Made by a program: the position numbers and the translations under genes. A DNA stretch of 64,000 nucleotides. Origin: JAJDYQ01 sp963662865. Its GTDB lineage: Bacteria; Pseudomonadota; Gammaproteobacteria; JAJDYQ01. Below, one piece after another: positions 53,511 through 62,050 of this stretch; the stretch's first letter is position 1; each line of letters opens with the position of its first letter. The stretch spans positions 2,170,001-2,234,000 of the forward strand of contig OY759969.1 in NCBI GenBank assembly GCA_963662865.1. Reading direction: 5' to 3'. Below the pieces are notes generated by a model. The model was given only the letters and a program-made list of their open reading frames with translations, searched no databases and was not told the origin of the DNA.

Positions 53511-53541
53511 TTGTATGCAATTAAATTGTTATTGCATACAA
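53511..53541. promoter_or_regulatory. GntR-type operator overlapping the transcription start
   Basis: TTGTATGCAAT and ATTGCATACAA are perfect 11-bp inverted arms separated by 9 bp. Each arm is close to TTGTATACAA-like sites of FadR/MatR-type regulators. A related CTGTATACAC lies at 53447-53456, over the gntR start. Binding here would block transcription of the downstream operon, so repression is predicted. Confidence 0.75.
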
Positions 53542-53562
53542 ACTACCTAAATAGGAGGAATT

Positions 53563-54558
53563 ATGCTCAACAAACTCACTTTACCGGCTGCTGCCGGTTG
53601 CTTCGCACTTGTCATGTCTGCTTCAGTGGGTGCCGCTGACAAGGTTTTGAAAGTTTCACACCAATGGTCGACTTCTGATGTTCGTCACAAGGTTGCTCAA
53701 ATCGTTGCAGATGAGGTTGCCGCCGCGAATGTTGGACTCGAACTCAAGGTTTACCCGTCGAAATCATTGTTCAAACCTAAGGAGCAATACCGTCCGTTAA
53801 CCCGCGGTAGGCTCGACATGACGGTCGTTCCGTTAGCCTATGCTGCAGGTCAACAGCCTGCTTATAACCTCACGTTGATGCCGGGTCTAGTCAAGAACCA
53901 CGATCATGCTGCTCGCCTGTCGAATTCACCTTTCATGAATGAGTTGGAAAAAATCATGGCCGGTGACGATGTCATGGTTCTGGTGCATGGATATCTTGCG
54001 GGTGGGTTCGGTGCGAAAGATCGTTGTATTACAAATCCGAAAGACGTCAAGGGGCTCAAGATTCGGGCCGCGGGTAAATCGTTCGAACAAATGATGGCAG
54101 GAGCCGGTGCTTCGATCACATCGATGCCCTCATCCGAAATCTACAGCGCGATACAGACAGGTGTACTTGATGGCGCCAACACATCGTCGTCGAGTTTCGT
54201 TTCATACCGTCTTTATGAACAGCTCGGCTGCTTTACCCCGGCTGGCGATGTCGCGCTCTGGTTCATGTATCAACCGATGTTGATGAACAAGTCCACCTTT
54301 GAGGATCTTACTGATGCACAGCAGGCGGCACTGTTGAATGGCGCGAAAAAAGCCGAGGCTTTTTACCTTGCTGAAGCTAAAAAGGCCGATCAGGCAGCGG
54401 TGGACAAGTTCGCGGAGGCTAATGTCAAAATCGCTCACATGACCCAGGCAGACTTTGATGCCTGGCGGGAGATTGCAATTGCCACCTCGTTGAAGAAATT
54501 TGTTGACGAAACCAAAGGCGGACAACGACTGCTCGATATGGCGCTCTCCATAGAGTAG
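53563..54558 (+). CDS. TRAP transporter substrate-binding protein DctP (malonate-type)
   Basis: 331 aa. Signal peptide (residues 1-24, ending VGAA), then the DctP fold: KVLKVSHQWSTSDVRHKVAQ, GLKIRAAGKSFEQMMAGAGA (the conserved substrate-carboxylate Arg), MPSSEIYSAIQTGVLDGANT. An AGGAGG ribosome-binding site precedes the ATG. Captures a carboxylate in the periplasm; malonate is inferred from the decarboxylase and synthetase in the same operon. Confidence 0.93.
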   Translation: MLNKLTLPAAAGCFALVMSASVGAADKVLKVSHQWSTSDVRHKVAQIVADEVAAANVGLELKVYPSKSLFKPKEQYRPLTRGRLDMTVVPLAYAAGQQPAYNLTLMPGLVKNHDHAARLSNSPFMNELEKIMAGDDVMVLVHGYLAGGFGAKDRCITNPKDVKGLKIRAAGKSFEQMMAGAGASITSMPSSEIYSAIQTGVLDGANTSSSSFVSYRLYEQLGCFTPAGDVALWFMYQPMLMNKSTFEDLTDAQQAALLNGAKKAEAFYLAEAKKADQAAVDKFAEANVKIAHMTQADFDAWREIAIATSLKKFVDETKGGQRLLDMALSIE

Positions 54559-54619
54559 CGGTCCAAACCCGAGTCGTTCTCGGTTGGAGACGACTCGGGA
54601 TAACGCTGGAGGAGGAATA

Positions 54620-55168
54620 ATGAACAATCAACACACAACATCTCGTGTTAAAGATATACATATCGTTACGCGTGCAATCGAGACGATATCGACCGTTTTT
54701 GGAATCGTCGCGGCTCTAATGATCCTGGTATCGGTAATCATTACTTGCCAAATGATCTGGGTGCGATTCGTACTCGGTGAGTCGACCATTTGGCAAACTG
54801 AAGCGGTCACGTATCTGATGATCAGCGCCACCTTGATCGGCCTACCATATGTCCAGCTTTTACGAGGCCATGTAAATGTTGATCTAGTGCCGATGCTGTT
54901 ACCGATCAAGATACGTAAACTGCTCGCATTATTTGTGCTCGGCCTCAGTATGACCGTCATAGGCGTGATGGCATTTCATGGATTTGAGTTATTTTTTACT
55001 GCGTACGAACGCAACTGGACGTCTGATACCGCTTGGGGTGCAAGGCTTTGGATACCTTATATTGCATTACCTCTTGGCTTCGGTTTCTACGTGGTGCAAA
55101 TGACCTCCGACATGATCGAAATCTGGAACAGTGAAACAGATGTATTCGATCACCACGATATTGAGTAG
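54620..55168 (+). CDS. TRAP transporter small membrane subunit DctQ
   Basis: 182 aa from the ATG at 54620 with GGAGGAG upstream. Four hydrophobic segments with the family's FVLGESTIWQTEAVTYLMIS region and LRGHVNVDLVPMLLP. Pairs with DctM. Located 8 bp before dctM. Confidence 0.92.
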   Translation: MNNQHTTSRVKDIHIVTRAIETISTVFGIVAALMILVSVIITCQMIWVRFVLGESTIWQTEAVTYLMISATLIGLPYVQLLRGHVNVDLVPMLLPIKIRKLLALFVLGLSMTVIGVMAFHGFELFFTAYERNWTSDTAWGARLWIPYIALPLGFGFYVVQMTSDMIEIWNSETDVFDHHDIE

Positions 55169-55176
55169 GACTACTA

Positions 55177-56499
55177 ATGGATCCGCTCGTTCTTGGCGCA
55201 TTAGTCGCTGCAGTCACCGTTGCTGTACTGTTTTCCGGCGTTTCCGTTGCTGTAGGCCTGTTGATAGTGTCAGCGGGATTTCTGTTGGTTTTCGATGGCT
55301 TATCATCGATGGAATTGTTGCCCGAGTTATTTTTTGGCAAGCTCGACAACTTCGCACTCTTATCAATTCCGATGTTTATCATCATGGGTGCAGCGATATC
55401 ATCAACTCGCGCCGGTGCAGATTTATACGAGGCTCTAGAGCGTTGGTTGACGCGAGTACCAGGTAGTCTAGTGGCTTCTAACCTGGGTGCATGTGCTCTT
55501 TTCGCAGCAATGTCTGGTTCCTCGCCAGCAACCTGTGCGGCGATCGGCAAGATGGGTATCCCCGAGATGCGCAAGCGTGGATATCCCGATGGTGTTGCCA
55601 CCGGATCAATTGCCGCCGGAGGAACTCTCGGTATTCTCATTCCGCCGTCGGTAACCATGATCGTATATGGTATTGCGACAGAAACATCCATTGGTCGATT
55701 ATTCCTCGCCGGTGTGTTTCCGGGACTGCTTTTGGTCGGGCTTTTCATAGCCTGGTCAGTTTACAGTACCTGGCGACAGTCTGGAGGAACGGCATCAGCG
55801 CTTGAGGGCATCAGTTACACCTGGGCACAAAAAATAGAAGTGTTGCCCCGAGTGGTGCCATTCTTACTGATCATTCTTGGCGTGCTATACGCGCTCTATG
55901 GTGGTGTCGCAACACCATCGGAAACCGCGGCCGTTGGGGCCCTGTTCTGTGTAATTGCAGCAGTTCTAATTTATCGGCTTTTCAAGTTTACTGATTTGTG
56001 GGCAGTCCTTCGCGATTCTACTCGTGAAAGTGTAATGATACTGTTCATCATCGGTGCAGCAGGGGTTTTCTCCTATATGCTTTCCAGTCTGTTTGTCACC
56101 CAGGCGATTGCCGAATGGATCGCCGGCCTTGATGTCAACCGTTGGATTTTGATGGGTGCAATCAACGTGTTTTTACTCGTGGCTGGATTTTTCTTGCCGC
56201 CGGTCGCCGTCATTCTCATGGCAGCGCCAATATTGGTACCTATCATAATTTCTGCAGGTTTCGATCCATACTGGTTTGCGGTAATTCTTACCATTAATAT
56301 GGAAATCGGTCTGATCACTCCACCGGTGGGATTGAATCTCTACGTCATCAACGGGATCGTTCCTGAAGTAAAGCTGAAAACGATTCTGTTGGGTTCCATG
56401 CCTTATGTTGTGTGCATGGTTTTAGCCATCCTGATACTGTCAGTTTTTCCTGGTTTCGCGACCTGGTTACCTGACGTACTAATGGGGCCGGCAATATGA
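55177..56499 (+). CDS. TRAP transporter large permease DctM
   Basis: 440 aa, about 12 helices. Family marks: FALLSIPMFIIMGAAISSTR, SGSSPATCAAIGKMGIPEMR, AAGGTLGILIPPSVTMIVYG and ITPPVGLNLYVINGIVPEVK. Na+-driven import of the substrate delivered by DctP. Its stop overlaps the malonyl-CoA decarboxylase start (ATGAG), so uptake and catabolism are translationally coupled. Confidence 0.95.
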   Translation: MDPLVLGALVAAVTVAVLFSGVSVAVGLLIVSAGFLLVFDGLSSMELLPELFFGKLDNFALLSIPMFIIMGAAISSTRAGADLYEALERWLTRVPGSLVASNLGACALFAAMSGSSPATCAAIGKMGIPEMRKRGYPDGVATGSIAAGGTLGILIPPSVTMIVYGIATETSIGRLFLAGVFPGLLLVGLFIAWSVYSTWRQSGGTASALEGISYTWAQKIEVLPRVVPFLLIILGVLYALYGGVATPSETAAVGALFCVIAAVLIYRLFKFTDLWAVLRDSTRESVMILFIIGAAGVFSYMLSSLFVTQAIAEWIAGLDVNRWILMGAINVFLLVAGFFLPPVAVILMAAPILVPIIISAGFDPYWFAVILTINMEIGLITPPVGLNLYVINGIVPEVKLKTILLGSMPYVVCMVLAILILSVFPGFATWLPDVLMGPAI

Positions 56500-57827
56500 G
56501 TAGCATGACCTTCATGAGTGATCTATTTTCAACGATCGCAGACCGGGGTCGTGCGTTATTGGATCTCAAACCAGGCCATCATGCTGTGGATAGAGATATA
56601 GGGGGATTGGCTGAGGCACTAGTATCAAGTCGGGGGGAAGCCTCGGGTGTAGCTCTAGCTAGGTCATTGCTCGAACTATACGAAGGCTTGAGCGATCAAG
56701 ATAAAATCGATTTCTTCAAATTGCTGGTTTCGGATTTTGGTCCAGATTTGGAGATCCTTAATGACACGATTGAACGCTATCAACAATCACCGGATGCTAC
56801 ATCTGTCATTGAGATTCACAAGGCAGCTGAACCAAGCCGCCAAGAACTAATACGTCGTTTAAATCTAGCGCCTGGAGGAACCCGGGCTCTAGTCTCAATG
56901 AGAAAGTTTTTGCTGACTCAGGTACGAGAAAATCCCGATTTAAAAGCATTGGACAGCGACTTCCATCATTTGCTGGATTCCTGGTTTAATCGCGGATTTC
57001 TCGTCATGCGTCGTATCGATTGGAATACCCCGGCGGCGATTTTAGAAAAAATTATTCGATATGAGGCAGTACACGCTATCGATGATTGGGATGACTTGCG
57101 TCGGCGTATCGATCCCCCCGATCGCCGCTGCTACGCTTTCTTTCATCCAGCTCTAGTGGATGAACCTTTAATTTTTGTTGAGGTTGCCTTCACTGAAAGT
57201 ATCCCCGATGCGATTAGTCCAATTCTGGCTAAAACACGGGAAATCTTGACACCCGAGCAAGCCAACACTGCTGTCTTTTATTCGATATCCAATTGCCAGG
57301 CAGGTTTACGAGGTATCTCATTCGGTAATTTTCTGATCAAACAAGTAATAGACGATCTGCGTCAAGATCTAGAGCACATTGAAAATTTTGTTACATTATC
57401 ACCGGTTCCGGGATTCGTGCAATGGTTGACATCAAATGCCCAAGAAAGTGCTGGACTCAATGCCGACGAAAAAGCGGCACTTGAAAAGGTACAAGAATCT
57501 GGTTGGCAGGATGACACATCAAAGGCGGAAAACCTAGGTAAGGTTTTACTACCACTAGCCGCTCATTATTTTTTGCAAGAAAAGTCGAAAGGTTCCCCAT
57601 ACGATCCTGTTGCTCGCTTTCATCTTGGAAACGGCGCGCGGCTGGAGAGAATCAATTGGCTAGCAGACCGATCTGATAGAGGAATGCAACAGGCTGCCGG
57701 CTTGATGGTCAATTATCTCTATGTCATAGCTGACATTGAGTCAAATCATGAGGCTTTCGCATCTAACAACGAAGTAGTTACCACAAACGAAGTAACCAGA
57801 CTTTTCAAATCCAGATCCACAAGGTAA
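56496..57827 (+). CDS. matA: malonyl-CoA decarboxylase
   Basis: 443 aa. Helical N-terminal domain and a GNAT-like catalytic domain containing CYAFFHPALVDEPLIFVEVA and NCQAGLRGISFGNFLIKQV, then LSPVPGFVQWL with the Ser-Pro of the active site and SPYDPVARFHLGNGARLERI with the catalytic His. Converts malonyl-CoA to acetyl-CoA and CO2. Together with MatB it turns malonate into acetyl-CoA. Confidence 0.94.
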   Translation: MSSMTFMSDLFSTIADRGRALLDLKPGHHAVDRDIGGLAEALVSSRGEASGVALARSLLELYEGLSDQDKIDFFKLLVSDFGPDLEILNDTIERYQQSPDATSVIEIHKAAEPSRQELIRRLNLAPGGTRALVSMRKFLLTQVRENPDLKALDSDFHHLLDSWFNRGFLVMRRIDWNTPAAILEKIIRYEAVHAIDDWDDLRRRIDPPDRRCYAFFHPALVDEPLIFVEVAFTESIPDAISPILAKTREILTPEQANTAVFYSISNCQAGLRGISFGNFLIKQVIDDLRQDLEHIENFVTLSPVPGFVQWLTSNAQESAGLNADEKAALEKVQESGWQDDTSKAENLGKVLLPLAAHYFLQEKSKGSPYDPVARFHLGNGARLERINWLADRSDRGMQQAAGLMVNYLYVIADIESNHEAFASNNEVVTTNEVTRLFKSRSTR

Positions 57828-57832
57828 GAAAA

Positions 57833-59347
57833 ATGAACACCAATTTGTATAGTGTCATTAAAGAAAATATCGTTGATCAAGAAAAAACCTTTGCAGAGAC
57901 TCAGGATGGTCAGATTTATAGCTACGCTGACCTAGATCGAAGATCAGCCCAATTCGCCGAGGCGCTAGTCGATCTCGGTGTATTACCCGGTGACCGGGTT
58001 GCAGCCCAAATTGATAAGTCGATTGAAGCCATATTTCTCTACCTGGGCTGTCTTCGCGCAGGAGCTATCTACCTACCCTTGAATACAGGATACACTGCCT
58101 CCGAAATAAACTACTTCCTTCGTGATGCCAGCCCCAAAGTTGCCGTATGCCGTCCCGAAATAGAAACTCAATTCCGAGAAATAGCTATTGTCGCCGATGC
58201 CCCCAATGTCGAAACATTCGCTAGCGACGGTACTGGTAGCATTATTGATCTCGCAGCAACAAAGTCGGGTGACTTCGACACTGTCGACCGCAGTCCAGAG
58301 GCGCCCGCGGCAATCCTGTATACATCGGGCACCACTGGCCGTTCAAAAGGGGCAATGCTCACGCATGGCAACTTAGGCTCTAATGCCCAGGCATTAGCTA
58401 ATGCCTGGCGGTTCACATCAGAGGATGTTTTACTGCATGCGTTGCCAATTTTTCATATCCACGGGCTGTTTGTTGCAATCAACATCACGCTCTTTGCCGG
58501 CAGTTCTTTAATCTTTTTACCTGGTTTCGACCTAGCTGAGATCCTGCATCAACTGCCTCGTTCCACTGTGATGATGGGTGTGCCGACCTTCTACACCCGT
58601 CTGTTGAGATCCGAGGCATTTGATCAAGATTTGGTATCGCAGGTGAGACTTTTTGTATCAGGGTCGGCACCACTTTCCCCCGAAACTCACAAAGAATTTG
58701 AACTTCGAACCGGGCATGCAATATTAGAACGCTACGGCATGACGGAAACCAATATGAATACGACTAATCCCTATTCAGGAGAGCGTCGCGCCGGCACCGT
58801 TGGGATGCCATTGGAAGGGATTGAAGTTCGGATAACAGACCCAGAATCCGGCAACGTATTGAAACAAGGAGAGGTTGGAATGATTGAGATAAAAGGACCA
58901 AATGTATTCAAGAGGTACTGGCGAATGCCGGAGAAAACCGAGGCTAAATTTCGCGAAGACGGATTTTTTATTTCCGGCGACCTGGGCAAATTCGATGCGC
59001 AAGGCTACCTGCACATCGTCGGGCGTGACAAGGATTTGATTATATCCGGTGGTTACAACGTGTATCCCGCCGAGGTCGAAGCTGCCCTGGATGCCATTGA
59101 TGGAATTGCTGAAAGTGCGGTGGTTGGCGTGCCGCATCAGGATTTTGGTGAAGGTGTTACCGCCGTTGTCGTGGCCAGAGACGAAGCCGACCTGTCCGAG
59201 GATCACCTTAAAAAAGTGCTGACCGATGTGCTGGCAAAATACAAGATTCCAAAACGTATCATTTGCGTTGATAGACTTCCGCGTAATGCGATGGGCAAAG
59301 TGCAAAAAAAGGATTTACGGGAATCCTACTCAGATATCTACAGATAG
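57833..59347 (+). CDS. matB: malonyl-CoA synthetase MatB
   Basis: 504 aa adenylate-forming enzyme. AMP/P-loop LYTSGTTGRSKGAMLTHGNL, ERYGMTETNM, ISGDLGKFDAQGYLHIVGRD, and the C-terminal catalytic lysine in LPRNAMGKVQKKDL. The LPIFHIHGLF stretch occurs in malonyl-CoA synthetases. Activates malonate with ATP and CoA. It lies 5 bp after the decarboxylase. Substrate is inferred jointly from sequence type and operon. Confidence 0.92.
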   Translation: MNTNLYSVIKENIVDQEKTFAETQDGQIYSYADLDRRSAQFAEALVDLGVLPGDRVAAQIDKSIEAIFLYLGCLRAGAIYLPLNTGYTASEINYFLRDASPKVAVCRPEIETQFREIAIVADAPNVETFASDGTGSIIDLAATKSGDFDTVDRSPEAPAAILYTSGTTGRSKGAMLTHGNLGSNAQALANAWRFTSEDVLLHALPIFHIHGLFVAINITLFAGSSLIFLPGFDLAEILHQLPRSTVMMGVPTFYTRLLRSEAFDQDLVSQVRLFVSGSAPLSPETHKEFELRTGHAILERYGMTETNMNTTNPYSGERRAGTVGMPLEGIEVRITDPESGNVLKQGEVGMIEIKGPNVFKRYWRMPEKTEAKFREDGFFISGDLGKFDAQGYLHIVGRDKDLIISGGYNVYPAEVEAALDAIDGIAESAVVGVPHQDFGEGVTAVVVARDEADLSEDHLKKVLTDVLAKYKIPKRIICVDRLPRNAMGKVQKKDLRESYSDIYR

Positions 59348-60012
59348 TTGGAACCGTAACGAATTCATTTGCGCCTGCTGTCGACTCACCACAATATTGG
59401 ACTCGGTTGCTTGTATCAATAATTACAAAAGCTGCGATTGCAGATTATTGTAAATAAGATGGATGTATAGGGAGGTCGGAGAACAACTCTGACAACAACG
59501 GCATTTTGTTGGCATAAGTGTTGTAATTATTGGGTAGGTTTCACAAATAACGCATAAATTTTAGCAGCTTAACACTATGATTCAATTGCCGCCCCTGAAA
59601 TCGTGAATCAAAAAACCTACCCAAAAACAGACGCTTAATAATCAGATCTGAGTCTCCGCTTTTGGCCGAAGGTCGCCGCCCAGTTCAATATTCTGGGGGG
59701 CCGCTTTGTGCACTTTGACGGATATCAACATCTAAAACTGGATACAACAAATTTTGTTTGTATCAGTATATAAAAATAAAAAACGTTAGCCCTGTTAGGG
59801 TAATAGAGTTCCAGAAGGGTAACGATAATACTTGGAATCTACACGATTTTCGGTACGACGACAGAGCCCGTACAAACCGTGGACTCTGGAAAGGGGTAAA
59901 CCTCGTTAGATAAAGTTCGTCTATGAAATCCACCTTAGACCAGAAATGAATTTAGTAAGGTTACAGATTTCGAAGGGGTGAAATCGGCTGAAAACTGTGT
60001 CGTTAGTGGGTT
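59348..60012. other. 665-bp region at the island's end
   Basis: No gene supported. Contains the TCGGTACGA site (59850-59858), which mirrors TCGTACCGA near the other border, and a stretch at 59609-59645 similar to 52500-52535. No terminator with a clear T-tract was found after matB. Confidence 0.45.
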
Positions 60013-60089
60013 TGGTGGGCCCGGCTGGACTCGAACCAGCGACCAATGGATTATGAGTCCACTGCTCTAACCAACTGAGCTACAGGCCC
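60013..60089 (-). tRNA. tRNA-Ile2(CAT), intact, carried within the island
   Basis: 77 nt, complete cloverleaf: acceptor GGGCCTG/CGGGCCC, D-arm GCTC/GAGC, anticodon arm GTGGA-CTCATAA-TCCAT, T-arm CGCTGGTTCGAGTCCAGCC-type, encoded CCA. The CAT anticodon, GACTCATAATC context and TTGGTCGCTGG variable/T region match AUA-reading tRNA-Ile2 (lysidine-modified by TilS) better than elongator Met; identity should be confirmed by determinants. It differs at many positions from the split copy 40 bp away. Confidence 0.9.
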
Positions 60090-60128
60090 CCATGAAACTA
60101 CTTTTTCTATCTTACTACTCGGATCCTC

Positions 60129-60170
60129 CGATTATGAGTCGACTGCTCTGACCAACTGAGCTAAGGGGCC
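60129..60170 (-). pseudogene. ileX: 5' half of a split tRNA-Ile2(CAT) gene, downstream of rpoD
   Basis: Minus strand GGCCCCTTAGCTCAG... continues through a paired D-arm and the 5' anticodon stem (GTCGA), the loop CTCATAA and TCG. It then becomes unrelated sequence (GAGGATCCGAG). The 3' strand of the anticodon stem, variable loop, T-arm and acceptor are missing. They are found at 51675-51719. The start GGCCCCTTAGCTCAG is the same as E. coli ileX. Located 57 bp past the rpoD stop. Confidence 0.9.
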
Positions 60171-60226
60171 ATGAAATGAACATGTGTGCCTTCCCCTTGA
60201 AGCATGGGGGCGTGTCAGTAAAATTT

Positions 60227-62050
60227 CTATTTAGGTTCCAGAAAACTGCGTAGCTGTTCCGAACGGCTTGGGTGGCGCAGCTTGCGCAGTGCTTTGGCTT
60301 CGATCTGACGGATACGCTCGCGCGTAACGTCGAATTGTTTGCCGACTTCTTCCAGTGTGTGGTCGGTGTTCATCCCAATACCGAAACGCATACGCAGTAC
60401 CTTGGCTTCGCGCGGGGTAAGGCCGGCAAGGATTTCCCGGGTCGCCTCGCCAAGACCTTCCGAGGTTGCCGAATCAACCGGTGCGACCGAGTTGGCATCT
60501 TCGATAAAGTCACCGAGGTGCGAGTCCTCGTCATCGCCGATCGGGGTTTCCATGGAAACCGGTTCTTTGGCGATCTTGAGGACTTTGCGGACTTTGTCTT
60601 CTGGCATGTCCATATATTCAGCGAGCTCCTCAGCTTTTGCCTCGCGCCCTATTTCCTGCAATATCTGGCGGGATATACGGTTGAGCTTGTTAATGGTTTC
60701 AATCATATGAACCGGAATACGGATCGTGCGTGCCTGATCAGCGATTGAACGTGTAATGGCCTGACGAATCCACCATGTCGCATAGGTGGAGAACTTATAA
60801 CCACGGCGATATTCAAATTTATCGACGGCCTTCATCAGACCAATGTTGCCCTCCTGAATTAAATCAAGGAACTGTAATCCACGATTGGTGTATTTTTTGG
60901 CGATAGAGATAACCAAGCGCAGATTGGCTTCACACATTTCTTTCTTGGCGCGGCGGGCCTTGGCTTCGCCAACGGATAAACGGCGACTGATGCCCTTGAT
61001 TTCCTTGATCGGCAGGCCGACAGAGTCCTGTAGTCTTAACATCTTGTTTTGCAGATAGATGATGTCATCCTCCAGGTTGGTCATTGCTTCGGAGAAATCC
61101 TGGCCGCCCCCGGTCTGACGACCAACCCATGCAAGGTCTACTTCGTTGCCGGAGAAGCTGGTGATAAACTCCCTACGAGGCATTCTGGCGTCCTTGACAC
61201 AGATGCTCATGATTTCACGCTCGTAATGACGAATCATGCGGACATCCTCGCGCAGGTCGCTAATAAGCTGACTCAGTAAACGGGGTGCCAGCTTAAATTG
61301 AATGAACTGGTCACAAGCCGCGCTGCGCCACTTCATTGTGGCTTTGTGGTCATGGCCTCGCTTTCTGGTTAAATCCATGGCTTTAGCGTGTGCCTTTTTC
61401 AGCTTGGCGAAGCGGGACTTGACCTCTTTAGGGTCTGGTCCCGTGGGGCCGGTATTGCCCCTGGTTGTACTGCCACCGGCGCTGCTGGTTCTCTGAACCG
61501 GCGCAGGGATTTTATCCGGTTCATCAGGGTTAATAAAGCCAGTCAGGATGTCAGTCAGCCTGGCCCCTTCCTGAGTATATAATTCGTACCGATCCAGAAT
61601 GGTCTGGATGGCACGCGGATATTGTCCTAATGTTCGCTGAACCTGTCCGAGTCCATCTTCGATCCGTTTGGCGATAGCAATTTCGCCCTCGCGAGTGAGG
61701 AGTTCGACTGTTCCCATTTCACGCATGTACATACGTACAGGGTCAGTGGTGCGGCCAAACTCGCTATCCAGCGTGGTTAATGCGGCTGCGGCTTCCTCTG
61801 CGGCATCTTCGTCGGTAATGTTTCCCTTGGCTAATTCGATTACTTCGGCGTTTGGGGTATTCTCATATACAGTAATGCCCATGTCATTGATAACTCTGAT
61901 TATGTCCTCAATCTGCTCCGGGTCGACGATGCCGTCGGGGAGGTGATCGTTGACTTCTGCGTAGGTCAGGAATCCCTTTTCCTTACCTTTGGCAATCAGG
62001 TTTTTGATATCGGATTGCGGGGACTGCGTTTGCTGATGTTCTTCACTCAC
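60227..62050 (-). CDS. rpoD: RNA polymerase primary sigma factor RpoD
   Basis: 607 aa. Region 1.1 at the N-terminus, DPVRMYMREMGTVELLTREG (1.2), AKKEMCEANLRLVISIAKKY and FSTYATWWIRQAITRSIADQ (2.x), and region 4.2 VGKQFDVTRERIRQIEAKAL. A nonconserved Gly/Thr-rich insert lies near residues 185-210. Housekeeping sigma-70. It follows dnaG as in the rpsU-dnaG-rpoD macromolecular synthesis operon, with a 248-bp gap. Confidence 0.98.
   Translation of the reverse strand: MSEEHQQTQSPQSDIKNLIAKGKEKGFLTYAEVNDHLPDGIVDPEQIEDIIRVINDMGITVYENTPNAEVIELAKGNITDEDAAEEAAAALTTLDSEFGRTTDPVRMYMREMGTVELLTREGEIAIAKRIEDGLGQVQRTLGQYPRAIQTILDRYELYTQEGARLTDILTGFINPDEPDKIPAPVQRTSSAGGSTTRGNTGPTGPDPKEVKSRFAKLKKAHAKAMDLTRKRGHDHKATMKWRSAACDQFIQFKLAPRLLSQLISDLREDVRMIRHYEREIMSICVKDARMPRREFITSFSGNEVDLAWVGRQTGGGQDFSEAMTNLEDDIIYLQNKMLRLQDSVGLPIKEIKGISRRLSVGEAKARRAKKEMCEANLRLVISIAKKYTNRGLQFLDLIQEGNIGLMKAVDKFEYRRGYKFSTYATWWIRQAITRSIADQARTIRIPVHMIETINKLNRISRQILQEIGREAKAEELAEYMDMPEDKVRKVLKIAKEPVSMETPIGDDEDSHLGDFIEDANSVAPVDSATSEGLGEATREILAGLTPREAKVLRMRFGIGMNTDHTLEEVGKQFDVTRERIRQIEAKALRKLRHPSRSEQLRSFLEPK

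Larger units (their letters stand above)
51720..60128. mobile_element. malonate-utilisation genomic island inserted in tRNA-Ile2
   Basis: About 8.4 kb between the two halves of a tRNA gene, bordered by the direct repeat CGATTATGAG at 51710-51719 and 60129-60138. It contains two small overlapping genes, a GntR regulator, a TRAP transporter, malonyl-CoA decarboxylase and synthetase, and an intact tRNA-Ile2(CAT). No integrase, transposase or replication gene is present, so it is either defective, mobilised in trans, or the remainder of a larger element. The flanking order rpoD-tRNA-Ile2 is that of E. coli (rpoD-ileX), which identifies the ancestral site. Confidence 0.8.
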
